Assembly: GCA_016700335.1 (NCBI GenBank) | Contig: CP065014.1 | Location: 347,001 to 411,000 of the forward strand | DNA length: 64,000 nucleotides | Direction: 5' to 3' | Origin: Chlorobiota bacterium | GTDB lineage: Bacteria; Bacteroidota; Ignavibacteria; OLB7 | Shown here: positions 17,701 through 25,592 of the stretch, piece after piece | How positions within the stretch are numbered: position 1 is the stretch's first letter | Layout of the letters: each line of letters starts with the position of its first letter | Notes under the pieces: generated by a model | Database searches by the model: none | What the model saw: only the letters and a program-made list of their open reading frames with translations | Told to the model about the DNA's origin: nothing | Program-made: the position numbers and the translations under genes

Positions 17701-17838
17701 TTTGGGTTCGTTGGTCGCCCTAATGTCAGGCACTAAACTTTCTAACAGTTGTTGCAAGTCGCCACGAAAAGTATGCTCGGTAGAATTACCAAGTTTATAA
17801 CGCTGATTTAAGTTGTTTATGTACTGGTCTAAATTCAT
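14767..17838 (-). CDS. Type ISP restriction-modification enzyme (fused nuclease and N6-adenine methyltransferase)
   Basis: A single-chain defence enzyme of 1023 aa. An N-terminal PD-(D/E)XK nuclease is visible as GAPDY (Asp54), then IEAK (Glu68, Lys70). A helical coupler follows (about 130-320). The gamma-class amino-methyltransferase has motif I DPATGTGTF (384-392) and motif IV NPPY (502-505), which methylates adenine. The last 350 residues, with APLYLYPE and late DILDYIYAVLHSPTYR, fit the target-recognition/C-terminal domain of LlaBIII-like type ISP enzymes. Type ISP enzymes usually also carry a helicase; none is obvious here, so a type IIG-like mode is possible. Base composition is less AT-rich than its neighbours and two hairpin repeats interrupt the frame harmlessly, suggesting acquisition. 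Confidence 0.9.
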   Translation of the reverse strand: MNLDQYINNLNQRYKLGNSTEHTFRGDLQQLLESLVPDIRATNEPKRQSCGAPDYILTKKEIPVGFIEAKDIGDKDLEGAKKTGNKEQFDRYKASLNNLIFTDYLDFHLYIDGIFITKIAIAALRQTQGDKYEVVPLSENFATFTNLIKDFATHVGQTIKSSKKLAEMMAGKARLLSDVIEKALTSDETHNENSTLKDQMNAFKQILIHDITPKGFADVYAQTIAYGMFAARLHDPTLPTFSRQEAAELIPKSNPFLRKLFGYIAGPEIDDRIKWIVDSLVEIFLACNVEEILKNYGKSTKMEDPIIHFYETFLSEYDPKLRKARGVWYTPAPVVNFIVRAVDDILKTEFDLPQGLADNSKTKIKVDVQGKKTEQEVHKVQILDPATGTGTFLAEVVKHIHKKFEGQKGIWSNYVETHLLPRLNGFELLMASYAMAHLKLDLLLTETGYKATTNQRFRVYLTNSLEEHHQDTGTLFANWLSTEANEANHIKRDTPVMCVIGNPPYSGESANKGEWIMSLMEDYKKEPGGKEKLKEQNSKMLNDDYAKFLRYGQHFIEKNGSGILAFINPHGFLDNQTFRGMRWNLLKAYDKIYTIDLHGNSRKKEISPDGSADVNVFDIMQGVSINLFIKTGNKKSNELGKVFHFDLFGKREFKYDFLIENSIKNINFKELPNVAPNYFFVKKDYGVQEKYDAGFQINEIFIVNSVGITTSNDSILINKNIDELEQNVSNFYSIEIDKKLICQFPYRPFDYQKIYFDTKKIGRAREKVMKHFFKNKNIGLTFEKIVSIIKPDYSDIFVVNSMVDKHTLGGASYLAPLYLYPETNGQQTIGQTAERTPNLNTEIVKQIADKLGLTFTNEKETTKNTFAPIDILDYIYAVLHSPTYREKYKEFLKIDFPRVPFPKDNGTFWQLVKLGGEIRQIHLLESPIVEKYITQYPKDGSNVVVKPKYENGKVFINDTQYFDNVPQVAWDFYIGGYQPAQKWLKDRKQRTLEFDDILHYQKIVIALSETDRLMKEINKIEIE
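17316..17332. repeat. GC-rich hairpin inside the restriction enzyme gene
   Basis: GGCGGGCTTTGCCCGCC, a perfect 7-bp stem with a TTT loop. It encodes the AGKAR segment (about residues 170-174) and is far more GC-rich than anything around it. Confidence 0.6.
17453..17471. repeat. REP-like dispersed repeat unit inside the restriction enzyme gene
   Basis: CCCTGAGTTTGTCGAAGGG resembles a short dispersed repeat (CCCTGAGCCTGTCGAAGGG type) common in Bacteroidota genomes. It is read in frame as LRQTQGD (residues 124-130). Confidence 0.6.
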
Positions 17839-18354
17839 TTATTTTTCTATTCGTTTTGAAGTCGCAAGTTATAACTTTTGTCTGTTGGTACGTTGGTAAT
17901 ATATGGCTCTAATGCTTTTGTGAAATATTAACTTATCTGTCAAACAACATTAAAAATGCCATTTATTAGGGCAAACTAAAATTGATTGCCACTTTCTAAA
18001 AATAAGTTTCCACGTCATATTAAAGCCTGATAATGGAATACAATATTAAGACATTTCCTATAATAGTTTTTTCTTATTATTTCTATTTTGGTAGTAGTTA
18101 TTTTTGAATGATGAATTTGATTAGTTGACTAATTTAAGATGCTCAAGTAAGGAAATTTATTATTGTGAAAAATTGAGTAATAATTCAAGCAGGAGATAAA
18201 ATATTAATTAACAAAATTGCAATTATTAGATAAATTATAAAATGAATTAATATCATACCAAATAATAATTGATTGAATAAATAAAAATAATTATAACACA
18301 ACTCAAAAAATTCTAAATTTGCAATTAGATAAAAACATTTTTAATAAAACAATA
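17839..18354. other. Intergenic region between the divergent restriction enzyme and glyA genes
   Basis: The first 170 bp beside the restriction gene are less AT-rich, like that gene; the remainder is typical AT-rich host sequence. I see no ORF or RNA here apart from the glyA -7 box at 18314-18321. Confidence 0.5.
18314..18321 (+). promoter_or_regulatory. Putative -7 box (TAAATTTG) for glyA
   Basis: Exact TAnnTTTG match 34 bp before the glyA ATG. Its final TTG is in frame with glyA and could be mistaken for the start. Confidence 0.5.
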
Positions 18355-19641
18355 ATGAATTTTTTAGAAGAGCAGGATAAAGAAATTTTTGCCGCAGTAA
18401 TGGGGGAAACAAAAAGGCAAAATGACAAGATTGAACTAATAGCAAGTGAGAACTTTACAAGCCAAGCAGTAATGGAAACTCAGGGTTCTGTTCTAACTAA
18501 CAAGTATGCAGAAGGGTATCCGGGGCGTAGGTTCTATGGTGGTTGTGAATGGGTTGATGTTGCAGAAACTATTGCACAAGATAGGCTAAAGCAATTGTTT
18601 AATGCTGAATATGTTAACGTTCAGCCACATTCAGGATCAGGAGCAAATATGGCGGTCTATTTTTCTTTTCTAAAACATGGTGATGTTGTTCTTGGTATGG
18701 ATTTATCTCATGGTGGACATTTAACACATGGTTCATCAGTAAATTTTTCTGGTAAATTTTACAATTTTGTTTCTTATGGAGTTGATAGAGAATCGGGTTT
18801 GATAGATTATAATATTGTTCGCGAACAAGCTCATAAGCACAAACCTAAAATGATTACTGTTGGAGCATCAGCTTACAGCAGAAACATTGATTACAAAGCA
18901 TTTGGAGACATTGCTAAAGAAGTTGGTGCATTCCTAATGGCAGACATTGCCCATCCTGCTGGATTGATTGCAAAAGGATGGCTAAACTCACCAATTGAGC
19001 ATTGCACAGTTGTTACATCAACAACACATAAAACCCTAAGAGGACCAAGAGGGGGGATAATAATGCTTGGTAAAGATTTCGAAAATCCATTTGGCGTTGT
19101 TGCTCCAAAATCTGGCAGAAAAAAAATGATGAGTGAATTAATAGATAGTTGGGTTATGCCTGGAATACAAGGTGGACCATTAATGCATGTTATTGCAGCA
19201 AAGGGGGTTGCTTTTGGTGAAGCACTAAAAGATGATTTCAAAATTTATACTAAAAATGTAATTGATAATGCAAAGGCTTTCTCAATTGCAATGATGAATA
19301 ATGGTTATAAAGTTGTTTCAGGAGGGACTGATAATCATTTACTATTAATTGATTTAATGGATCATAACTTAACAGGTAAGGCAGCTGAAATTGCATTAGA
19401 TAACGCTGGAATTACTTGTAATAAGAATGGGGTTCCATTCGATGATAAATCCCCTTTAATTACATCTGGCATAAGGCTTGGTACTCCTGCTATGACAACA
19501 AGGGGGATGTCCGAAAATGAGTTCAAACAAATTGCGGATTTTATTCATAAAATTTTAGGAGATATTAGCAACACAGATTTGCAAACTAAAGTAAAAAAAG
19601 ATGTAGCCGAGTTTTGCAATCAGTTTCCACTTTACAAATAA
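18355..19641 (+). CDS. glyA: Serine hydroxymethyltransferase
   Basis: PLP enzyme interconverting serine plus tetrahydrofolate with glycine plus 5,10-methylene-tetrahydrofolate; the main cytosolic one-carbon source. The family blocks are present: IELIASENFTS (27-37), NKYAEGYPGRRFYGGCE (49-65), DIAHPAGLIAKG, and the PLP lysine in TSTTHKTLRGPRGG (Lys226). The start is placed at ATG 18355 (428 aa, MNFLEEQDKE), which matches the family; an in-frame TTG at 18319 belongs to the -7 box TAAATTTG. Fifty bases downstream lies a small EamA gene on the same strand, possibly cotranscribed. Confidence 0.97.
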   Translation: MNFLEEQDKEIFAAVMGETKRQNDKIELIASENFTSQAVMETQGSVLTNKYAEGYPGRRFYGGCEWVDVAETIAQDRLKQLFNAEYVNVQPHSGSGANMAVYFSFLKHGDVVLGMDLSHGGHLTHGSSVNFSGKFYNFVSYGVDRESGLIDYNIVREQAHKHKPKMITVGASAYSRNIDYKAFGDIAKEVGAFLMADIAHPAGLIAKGWLNSPIEHCTVVTSTTHKTLRGPRGGIIMLGKDFENPFGVVAPKSGRKKMMSELIDSWVMPGIQGGPLMHVIAAKGVAFGEALKDDFKIYTKNVIDNAKAFSIAMMNNGYKVVSGGTDNHLLLIDLMDHNLTGKAAEIALDNAGITCNKNGVPFDDKSPLITSGIRLGTPAMTTRGMSENEFKQIADFIHKILGDISNTDLQTKVKKDVAEFCNQFPLYK

Positions 19642-19691
19642 TGGAATTGATTAAAACTCAAATGTAAATTAATTTTTAAATAATTCAAGAA

Positions 19692-20111
19692 ATGGAACCA
19701 TGGCTATTGTACTCTCTCTTGGCTATGCTTTTTGCAGGTTTAACTTCAATTCTTGCAAAAGTAGGTTTGAAAGATATAAGTTCAGATTTAGGCTTGGCAA
19801 TTCGTACTGGAGTTGTGTTTATAATTGTAATAGCAAATTCTTTTTTACTTGGAAATGTTAACGAAATTGGGAAACTTACACCAAAGACAATTCTCTTCCT
19901 TGTTATTTCTGGAATAACAACATCACTTTCTTGGATCTTCTACTATCGTGCAATGAAATTAGGGAAAGTTTCATATGTTGCAACTATTGATAAAGGGAGC
20001 ATTGTAATAACTTTAATGCTCTCCTTTTTACTACTTAAAGAGCCACTAACCTTAAAATTAATTTCGGGTGCAATTTTAATAATCTCTGGGTTAATTGTTA
20101 TTGCTAGTTAA
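19692..20111 (+). CDS. Half-size EamA-family membrane protein
   Basis: A 139-aa integral membrane protein with a single EamA (drug/metabolite transporter) repeat of about five transmembrane helices: LLYSLLAMLFAGLTSILAK at the N-terminus, then a helix near GLAIRTGVVFIIVI, then ILFLVISGITTSLSWIFYY, IVITLMLSFLLL and the C-terminal LISGAILIISGLIVIA. Full-length members have two repeats, so this one probably dimerises, as small family members do. It contains the usual YYRAMKLG-like linker. It lies 50 bp after glyA. Substrate unknown. Confidence 0.85.
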   Translation: MEPWLLYSLLAMLFAGLTSILAKVGLKDISSDLGLAIRTGVVFIIVIANSFLLGNVNEIGKLTPKTILFLVISGITTSLSWIFYYRAMKLGKVSYVATIDKGSIVITLMLSFLLLKEPLTLKLISGAILIISGLIVIAS

Positions 20112-20185
20112 TTTTTTTTTTCATTTAAACATTTAATTATTTTTAAAGTAAAATGTAATAACAAAATGATAATAAATTTCAATAA

Positions 20186-21997
20186 TTATTTTATGACTAT
20201 TATTTTATGTATTTTTACAAACTCCCCAGAACAAGCATAAATCCAATACATTCCTGGTGAAAGTTCATCAGTTGGAATTGTTGAACTGCTAATTAATTTA
20301 TTTAAATAAAGTCTATTGACAACAGCACCAAGCTGATTGAAAAGAACAATTTCAATATCTTTTGTACTATTAAATTGAAATGAAATTGGTTCACCTTTTG
20401 TAACTAAATTTTTATCAAAAACTAAATCAAATTTACTACTTAAAACACTCTTTTCAACTGATTTATTATTCTGAATAATTGGATAAAGTTCAATGAAACT
20501 TGGAAAATCTGAACTGCTGAAAAGAGTATCATTTGCATCAGATTGAGGTGGAAAAGGAGATAACCCAAATTCATCTGACGCTTTAGGGTGAGATTCTCCA
20601 AATTTAACTCTAGCTTCAATTTGATGACCCTTTCTAATCAAATAATACTGAGGATTTAAATCATACTTAATTTCCCTTTTAGATTTATTCTCATTTGAAT
20701 ATAACCTAACCTGATATGAGCCTCTGGTTATTGGGTTACTAGTTTTTAAAATTGGATTATAGTCATACAATAATACGTTAGCTTGATATTTTATTGCATC
20801 TGAATTAACCCAAATAGATGTTTTATAAGACATTAACTCAGCATCATTCTTAATTGGATCTGAGAAAAATTTCAATGAAATATCATTTGTTATATTTTTT
20901 ATATACTTTCTTTTTTCAAGCAATTCTGTAGTTAACACATTTGAATTTACACTCTCAATTAATTTATTATTATTTGTTAGATAATATGTAATTGGTATAG
21001 TTTTGGGTGGAAAACAATTATTGAAATTTGATTCAGTCAAATATTTAATTTTATTTTCTGAGGCATCAATTAATATTATAGCAGAGTCTTTATTCATGAT
21101 AGTTTCAGTTTTAATTCCTTTAAGCCAATAATCACAAAATCTAATTGAAAGATTCATCAAACCTAGCAATTGTGATGGGTCTTTTGGTAAGCCATGTCCA
21201 CCTGGAAATATAATTAATTTTTTATCTGAATAGATTAATTTAAGCTCATCAGCAATATCTAAAACTCTGAATAAATCATCTTGCCAAGCAAGTGCAATCA
21301 ATAAAGGGATTTGAATATTTGATAATTTATTAACTATATCTTTTCTTGAAACATAATTTTTAATTGCATAATAATCATCATTAACAACCAAAGGCATTAA
21401 AGTATCTCGCATAAAAGGTCCATAGTTAATTGATTTCCCACCAGTAGTTATTGCATTATAGCAAAAGTAATTTAAGCAACCATTATTTAAGCATGCGTTC
21501 TCAAGGTTTGGGACTGCAATAATTGGGATTGCACATTTAATTGGTAATTTATTTACAGCAGCATTCCAAGTTATCATTCCACCTTGAGAACCTCCTAACA
21601 TACCAATTTTATCTTTATTAATTTCACTTCTTTTTTGCATCCAAGAAATAATTTCTTTGGTATCTTGAAGTATCCTATCATCAGTCATCCAGTTAAATTC
21701 ACCTTCAGAAGGGTATCCAGCAGGAGCACCCTGACCTCTAACGCTAAACTCAACACAATAATATCCATTTAACGAAAACAGGTTTGCAATTGCAGTCATG
21801 TCTTCTTTAGATCCAGCATAACCATGAACTAACAATACTGCAGGAAAGCCACCTTTCGGAGTTAATTGTAACGGAGTAAAAAATGCTAAATTCATTATTT
21901 TTCCATCACTCATTGTTAATAAAGTATCAACACGAAATTGTGACTTAGAAACATTAAAAGAAAAAATAAAAATAAAAAGGAGTAAATATTTAATCAT
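20186..21997 (-). CDS. Secreted alpha/beta hydrolase (S15-like) with T9SS sorting domain
   Basis: A 603-aa exported hydrolase. The signal peptide (YLLLFIFIFSFNVS) is followed by an alpha/beta-hydrolase core: oxyanion LLVHGYAGS (about 55-63), nucleophile Ser in GGSQGG (about 139-144), a later acid in AWQDDLF and a His in FPGGHGLP. The CocE/peptidase S15 style (RGQGAPAG, then a DD-rich region) suggests acyl ester or X-prolyl dipeptide release, not certain. The last 80 residues (QFNSTKDIEIVLFNQLG, ending GMYWIYACSG and KIIVIK) form a T9SS type A sorting domain, so it is likely secreted and surface-attached. Monocistronic, divergent from an EamA gene. Confidence 0.85.
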   Translation of the reverse strand: MIKYLLLFIFIFSFNVSKSQFRVDTLLTMSDGKIMNLAFFTPLQLTPKGGFPAVLLVHGYAGSKEDMTAIANLFSLNGYYCVEFSVRGQGAPAGYPSEGEFNWMTDDRILQDTKEIISWMQKRSEINKDKIGMLGGSQGGMITWNAAVNKLPIKCAIPIIAVPNLENACLNNGCLNYFCYNAITTGGKSINYGPFMRDTLMPLVVNDDYYAIKNYVSRKDIVNKLSNIQIPLLIALAWQDDLFRVLDIADELKLIYSDKKLIIFPGGHGLPKDPSQLLGLMNLSIRFCDYWLKGIKTETIMNKDSAIILIDASENKIKYLTESNFNNCFPPKTIPITYYLTNNNKLIESVNSNVLTTELLEKRKYIKNITNDISLKFFSDPIKNDAELMSYKTSIWVNSDAIKYQANVLLYDYNPILKTSNPITRGSYQVRLYSNENKSKREIKYDLNPQYYLIRKGHQIEARVKFGESHPKASDEFGLSPFPPQSDANDTLFSSSDFPSFIELYPIIQNNKSVEKSVLSSKFDLVFDKNLVTKGEPISFQFNSTKDIEIVLFNQLGAVVNRLYLNKLISSSTIPTDELSPGMYWIYACSGEFVKIHKIIVIK

Positions 21998-22049
21998 AGT
22001 AAATGAAATTTATCTAATATAAACAAGACAGATTAGAATTAGTTAAACG

Positions 22050-22057
22050 CAAAAGTA
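22050..22057 (-). promoter_or_regulatory. Putative -7 box (TACTTTTG, minus strand) for the hydrolase gene
   Basis: Plus-strand CAAAAGTA is TACTTTTG on the minus strand, 53 bp before the hydrolase start. Confidence 0.45.
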
Positions 22058-22083
22058 AATAAATTCTAAGCATTAAGTATTTG

Positions 22084-22091
22084 TAAATTTG
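22084..22091 (+). promoter_or_regulatory. Putative -7 box (TAAATTTG) for the EamA gene at 22174
   Basis: TAnnTTTG match 83 bp before the start codon in the divergent gap with the hydrolase gene. Confidence 0.4.
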
Positions 22092-22173
22092 CTTATCAAT
22101 CATAATATAATTTTAAATATTTAAATAAAAATAATTATTTAAAATAAATTTTATTTTAACGTAAAACCGATTT

Positions 22174-23034
22174 ATGCAGTTAAGAACAAAGGGAATAGTA
22201 TATCTAATTATAGGTGCTTTTATATGGAGTTTTGGTGGGTTGTTCATCAAGCTAATATCAATGGCACCCCTTGCAATTGCAGGATGGAGAAGTTTTTTTG
22301 CTGCAATAATAATGTTATTCTTTGTAAGAAAAGAAAAGTTAGCAATTTCAAAATGGTCATTGATTGGTGCATTATCTTACTCTGGAACAGTAATACTTTT
22401 TGTAATTGCAACCAAATTAACAACAGCAGCCAACGCGATTTTAATTCAGTATACAGCACCTATTTATGTTGGATTATTAAGCAGAAGAATATTAAACGAA
22501 AACATTAAAAAGAAAGATTGGATAATTATAATTGTTGCAATTTTAGGTATGACACTTTTTTTTGCAGAGAACATATTTAGTTCTAAAACTCAAACTAACA
22601 ACTATAATTTGATTGGAAATGTAACCGCAATTTTCAGCGGAGTATGCTTCGCTTTTACTGTTATTTCAATAAGAAGAGAGAAAATGAATTCAACATTGCA
22701 ACCAGTACTTTATGGGAATATAATAACTTCAATTATAGCTCTTCCTTTATCGGGATTTGAAATTCCATCATCGAACAACTTAATTTATTTATTGTTTTTA
22801 GGATTTATACAATTAGGATTTGGATACTTATTTTTTGCAAAAGGAACTAAGTTAGTTACAGCAATTGAATCTGCTTTGGTTCCTATAATTGAACCAGTTT
22901 TAAATCCAATTTGGGTTGCACTTTTTTATTTGGAGTATCCTTCTTTTATTGCAGTAATTGGTGGTTTGATTGTAATTTTAGCTATCACTTCAAAGAGTAT
23001 AAATTTTGAAGGAATAAAGAAACTTATATCTTAA
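22174..23034 (+). CDS. EamA/DMT-superfamily transporter
   Basis: A 286-aa integral membrane protein with about ten transmembrane helices in two EamA repeats (about 10-130 and 150-280). The first begins GIVYLIIGAFIWSFGGLF and the second IGNVTAIFSGVCFAFTVIS, with the hallmark NAILIQYTAPIYV and VPIIEPVLNPIWV helices facing each other. Such proteins export or import small metabolites such as amino acids. It is full length, unlike the half-size EamA protein at 19692. The gene ends tail to tail with the radical SAM gene, overlapping by 4 bp. Confidence 0.9.
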   Translation: MQLRTKGIVYLIIGAFIWSFGGLFIKLISMAPLAIAGWRSFFAAIIMLFFVRKEKLAISKWSLIGALSYSGTVILFVIATKLTTAANAILIQYTAPIYVGLLSRRILNENIKKKDWIIIIVAILGMTLFFAENIFSSKTQTNNYNLIGNVTAIFSGVCFAFTVISIRREKMNSTLQPVLYGNIITSIIALPLSGFEIPSSNNLIYLLFLGFIQLGFGYLFFAKGTKLVTAIESALVPIIEPVLNPIWVALFYLEYPSFIAVIGGLIVILAITSKSINFEGIKKLIS

Positions 23035-24470
23035 ATTAATCTATTGAGTTTATATTTTTCATATATAGATTTAGGTAAAAAATAAAAACCTGATAAAACA
23101 TATTTTAAGTTTTCAATTGAAATATTTCTATAAAATAATTTTAAGGATTGGATTCCATATTTATATCGATAAATTGAGTGAACATACTTATAAAGTTGAA
23201 CATAAAAATTTGTATTGAAACTCCCTTCATACATCATTGTTAGGTCGTTAGAATCATTCCAATTTGTTTTTTCATTCATTTGATCTTTAACAATTTGATA
23301 AAATTTTGTACCAGGCAAAGGATAAGAAACAGAAATCCCTATTTGATGTGGCATGTTCTTTAAAATCATATTTATAGTCTCATTAATCTCGATCATAGTT
23401 TCGCCCAAATAACCAAACTGTATGAAATAACAGACTTTAACTTTTTTTAGTTTCAGTAATTTAGTTGACAAATTGATTTGTTCAATTGTGGTCCCTTTTT
23501 CCATTGAATCTAGAATTTTTTGCGAACCGCTTTCAGCTCCAATCCATACTTCATCTAAGCCAGAAGCAACCAATGCATCAATAGAATCTTCAATCATTAA
23601 AAGGTCTGCTCTTGATTGAATTTTAAATTTGAATTTAAGTTGTCTTGTTAACACTTCATCTCTAAACTCTTGCACCCAATTTTGTTTCAACCCAAAAATA
23701 TCATCACACATCCAAAAATGCTTTACATTAAATTTATTAATTAAAAATTCAATTTCATTTACAACATTAATAACAGAGCGAACATTGTATCGGTTACCAT
23801 AAATTGGTTTGGCACACCAATTGCATTTAAACGGACACCCTCTTGTTGTAGAAATATTGAGTGAGAAGTAACCATGATATTTTTCCCAAATTGATTTATA
23901 TTTTGGGATGTCGATTAAATCCCAACCATAACCAATAGAATCAATATCTGATAAAACATCTCTATTTAAAGTTTTAATTATTTTGCCAAATTTGTCTGAA
24001 TAAGCAATACCATTTACATGCCCAATTTCTTTTTTTGTATCCAAATTACTTATTAGTTCAATTAATGTTTTGTCACCTTCGCCAATTAAAACAAAGTCTG
24101 CTCCTTGAGTTAAATAATCTGAATAATTATCGGTAGAATCTGATGAACTAACAATTACTTTGCAATTATAATCTTTTCCAATTTTAACTAAATCAAATGC
24201 AGCATTACGCATTTTACTTAGGCACATTTTAGTTAAGTAATTGAATCCATCTTCATAAATCACTAATACATCAGGCTTGAATTCAACTATAGTTTGAATG
24301 ATTTGAAGTGGGGAATTAGAAAGGCTAGTATCATGTAAAGAAACCTCATAACCATTATTTCTGAGGGAATTAGCAGCAATGATTGTTGCAATAGGTGGAT
24401 AAGGTTTTTTGAACAAAGATTGCTTTTGATCAAAATTATAAAAGTAGGAATTACTAAATAAGACCTTCAT
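23031..24470 (-). CDS. B12-binding-fold radical SAM enzyme
   Basis: A 479-aa enzyme with an N-terminal Rossmann-like B12-binding fold (about 1-150, with IATIIAANSLRNNGYEVSLHD and ADFVLIGEGDKTLIEL) followed by a radical SAM TIM barrel. The [4Fe-4S] motif is CPFKCNWC (Cys212, Cys216, Cys219). The later DEVWIGAESGSQKIL and GTTIEQI segments are usual in this class. The B12 motif DxHxxG is not obvious, as in many members. Reaction unknown; relatives modify lipids, tetrapyrroles or natural products. Its ATG overlaps by one base the stop (TAATG) of the upstream nucleotidyltransferase-like gene, so the two are translationally coupled. Confidence 0.88.
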   Translation of the reverse strand: MKVLFSNSYFYNFDQKQSLFKKPYPPIATIIAANSLRNNGYEVSLHDTSLSNSPLQIIQTIVEFKPDVLVIYEDGFNYLTKMCLSKMRNAAFDLVKIGKDYNCKVIVSSSDSTDNYSDYLTQGADFVLIGEGDKTLIELISNLDTKKEIGHVNGIAYSDKFGKIIKTLNRDVLSDIDSIGYGWDLIDIPKYKSIWEKYHGYFSLNISTTRGCPFKCNWCAKPIYGNRYNVRSVINVVNEIEFLINKFNVKHFWMCDDIFGLKQNWVQEFRDEVLTRQLKFKFKIQSRADLLMIEDSIDALVASGLDEVWIGAESGSQKILDSMEKGTTIEQINLSTKLLKLKKVKVCYFIQFGYLGETMIEINETINMILKNMPHQIGISVSYPLPGTKFYQIVKDQMNEKTNWNDSNDLTMMYEGSFNTNFYVQLYKYVHSIYRYKYGIQSLKLFYRNISIENLKYVLSGFYFLPKSIYEKYKLNRLI

Positions 24471-25399
24471 TATTTTATTGAAATATTATTCATATCTTCA
24501 AACTCTTTTATCTTTAAATCGAATTCTATGAGAATTTTTTTTTCATAATTGTTTATATGTTGTTTGGAAACATTTTTGTTTGATTTGAATGAGTGAGATA
24601 AATCTTTACTACTCAATTTAGGGAACTTATTTCTCCAGTACATTTTCATTCTATTCATTATAAATTCATCAACTTTATCTATAAATTTAAATGATAAAAT
24701 TGATTCACAAAATCTTTTTATAAATGGTGAGTTTAAGTTTGATGAAGGTTTAAATGTTTTTCTAGAAAAGTTTGGGAAATAATCTGAAATCCAATTATTA
24801 TTGAACATTAAAGAAGAATAATGATCAAATCCATATAATGGAATAAGAGTTATAAGCTCATTTGCAGTAAAAAAATTTTTCTCATCTATTTCAAATTTAT
24901 TATCACTAATGAAATAGTTCAGACAAAAATTCCTTGAAGAATTGAACAGAAAAACAAATCTGAACAATTTTAATAAAGTACGTGAAATCCATAACCTATC
25001 ATGCTGAACAACAATAAAGTAATCAATATCGGAAGTTGGTTTCATATACAATTTAGATATTGAACCAGAAAGCATAACTGAACGAACAAATGGAAAACAA
25101 GAAATAATCTTTGTCATTATCTTAGCTACTTCAATTTTTTTTAATGCTAATTTAAGAGCATTCTCTCTCAACAAAAATATACTCTTATCATTTGAAACAG
25201 AATAATATTTGCCAAACTTAAAAACTAATTTTTTATCAATTAAATCTTCTAACAAATAAACTAATTCGGTTGAGTTAGTAATTTCTTGATTATGATAAAA
25301 TGAAATTTCTTTAAGAGTTAATGGGCATGAAAAGATATTCGCATATAGTAGTGATTTTAGAATTCCATTTGATGATATTGCAGTATTGATTAATTCCAT
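24470..25399 (-). CDS. Nucleotidyltransferase-fold protein with N-terminal winged helix
   Basis: A 309-aa cytoplasmic protein. The N-terminus (about 15-75, FSCPLTLKEISFYH and a late FKFGKYYSVS) looks like a winged helix-turn-helix domain, and the centre holds the minimal nucleotidyltransferase signature: GS at 112-113 and DID at 124-126 (GSISKLYMKPTSDIDYFIVV). The remaining part is helical without a motif I know. It may add a nucleotide to an acceptor, or act with the downstream radical SAM enzyme, whose start codon overlaps this gene's stop (TAATG). This coupling and the order suggest a joint pathway; the substrate is unknown. Confidence 0.75.
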   Translation of the reverse strand: MELINTAISSNGILKSLLYANIFSCPLTLKEISFYHNQEITNSTELVYLLEDLIDKKLVFKFGKYYSVSNDKSIFLLRENALKLALKKIEVAKIMTKIISCFPFVRSVMLSGSISKLYMKPTSDIDYFIVVQHDRLWISRTLLKLFRFVFLFNSSRNFCLNYFISDNKFEIDEKNFFTANELITLIPLYGFDHYSSLMFNNNWISDYFPNFSRKTFKPSSNLNSPFIKRFCESILSFKFIDKVDEFIMNRMKMYWRNKFPKLSSKDLSHSFKSNKNVSKQHINNYEKKILIEFDLKIKEFEDMNNISIK

Positions 25400-25512
25400 T
25401 GAATCAATGAAATGTTATTTGAATAGTTAAAAAAAATCTAATTAAAAGCTAAAGTATTAAAGTAACAAACACAATTATTCTTAAACCCAAACAAAAGATT
25501 TAAGTTACAAAA

Positions 25513-25549
25513 ATGAAAAAAAAATAGCCTAATAAAAAATTAGGCTATT
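25513..25549 (-). terminator. Terminator of the TonB receptor gene
   Basis: An 11-bp perfect stem AATAGCCTAAT/ATTAGGCTATT (25523-25533 with 25539-25549), loop AAAAA, followed on the minus strand by a T tract. Confidence 0.88.
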
Positions 25550-25592
25550 AATTAAAATTAAAAAATTTATTTCAAGATAAAAATTTATATTT

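Noticed and set aside
18319..18354. TTG start extending glyA by 12 residues
   Set aside because: The TTG is in the TAAATTTG box and the family N-terminus begins at the ATG 18355.
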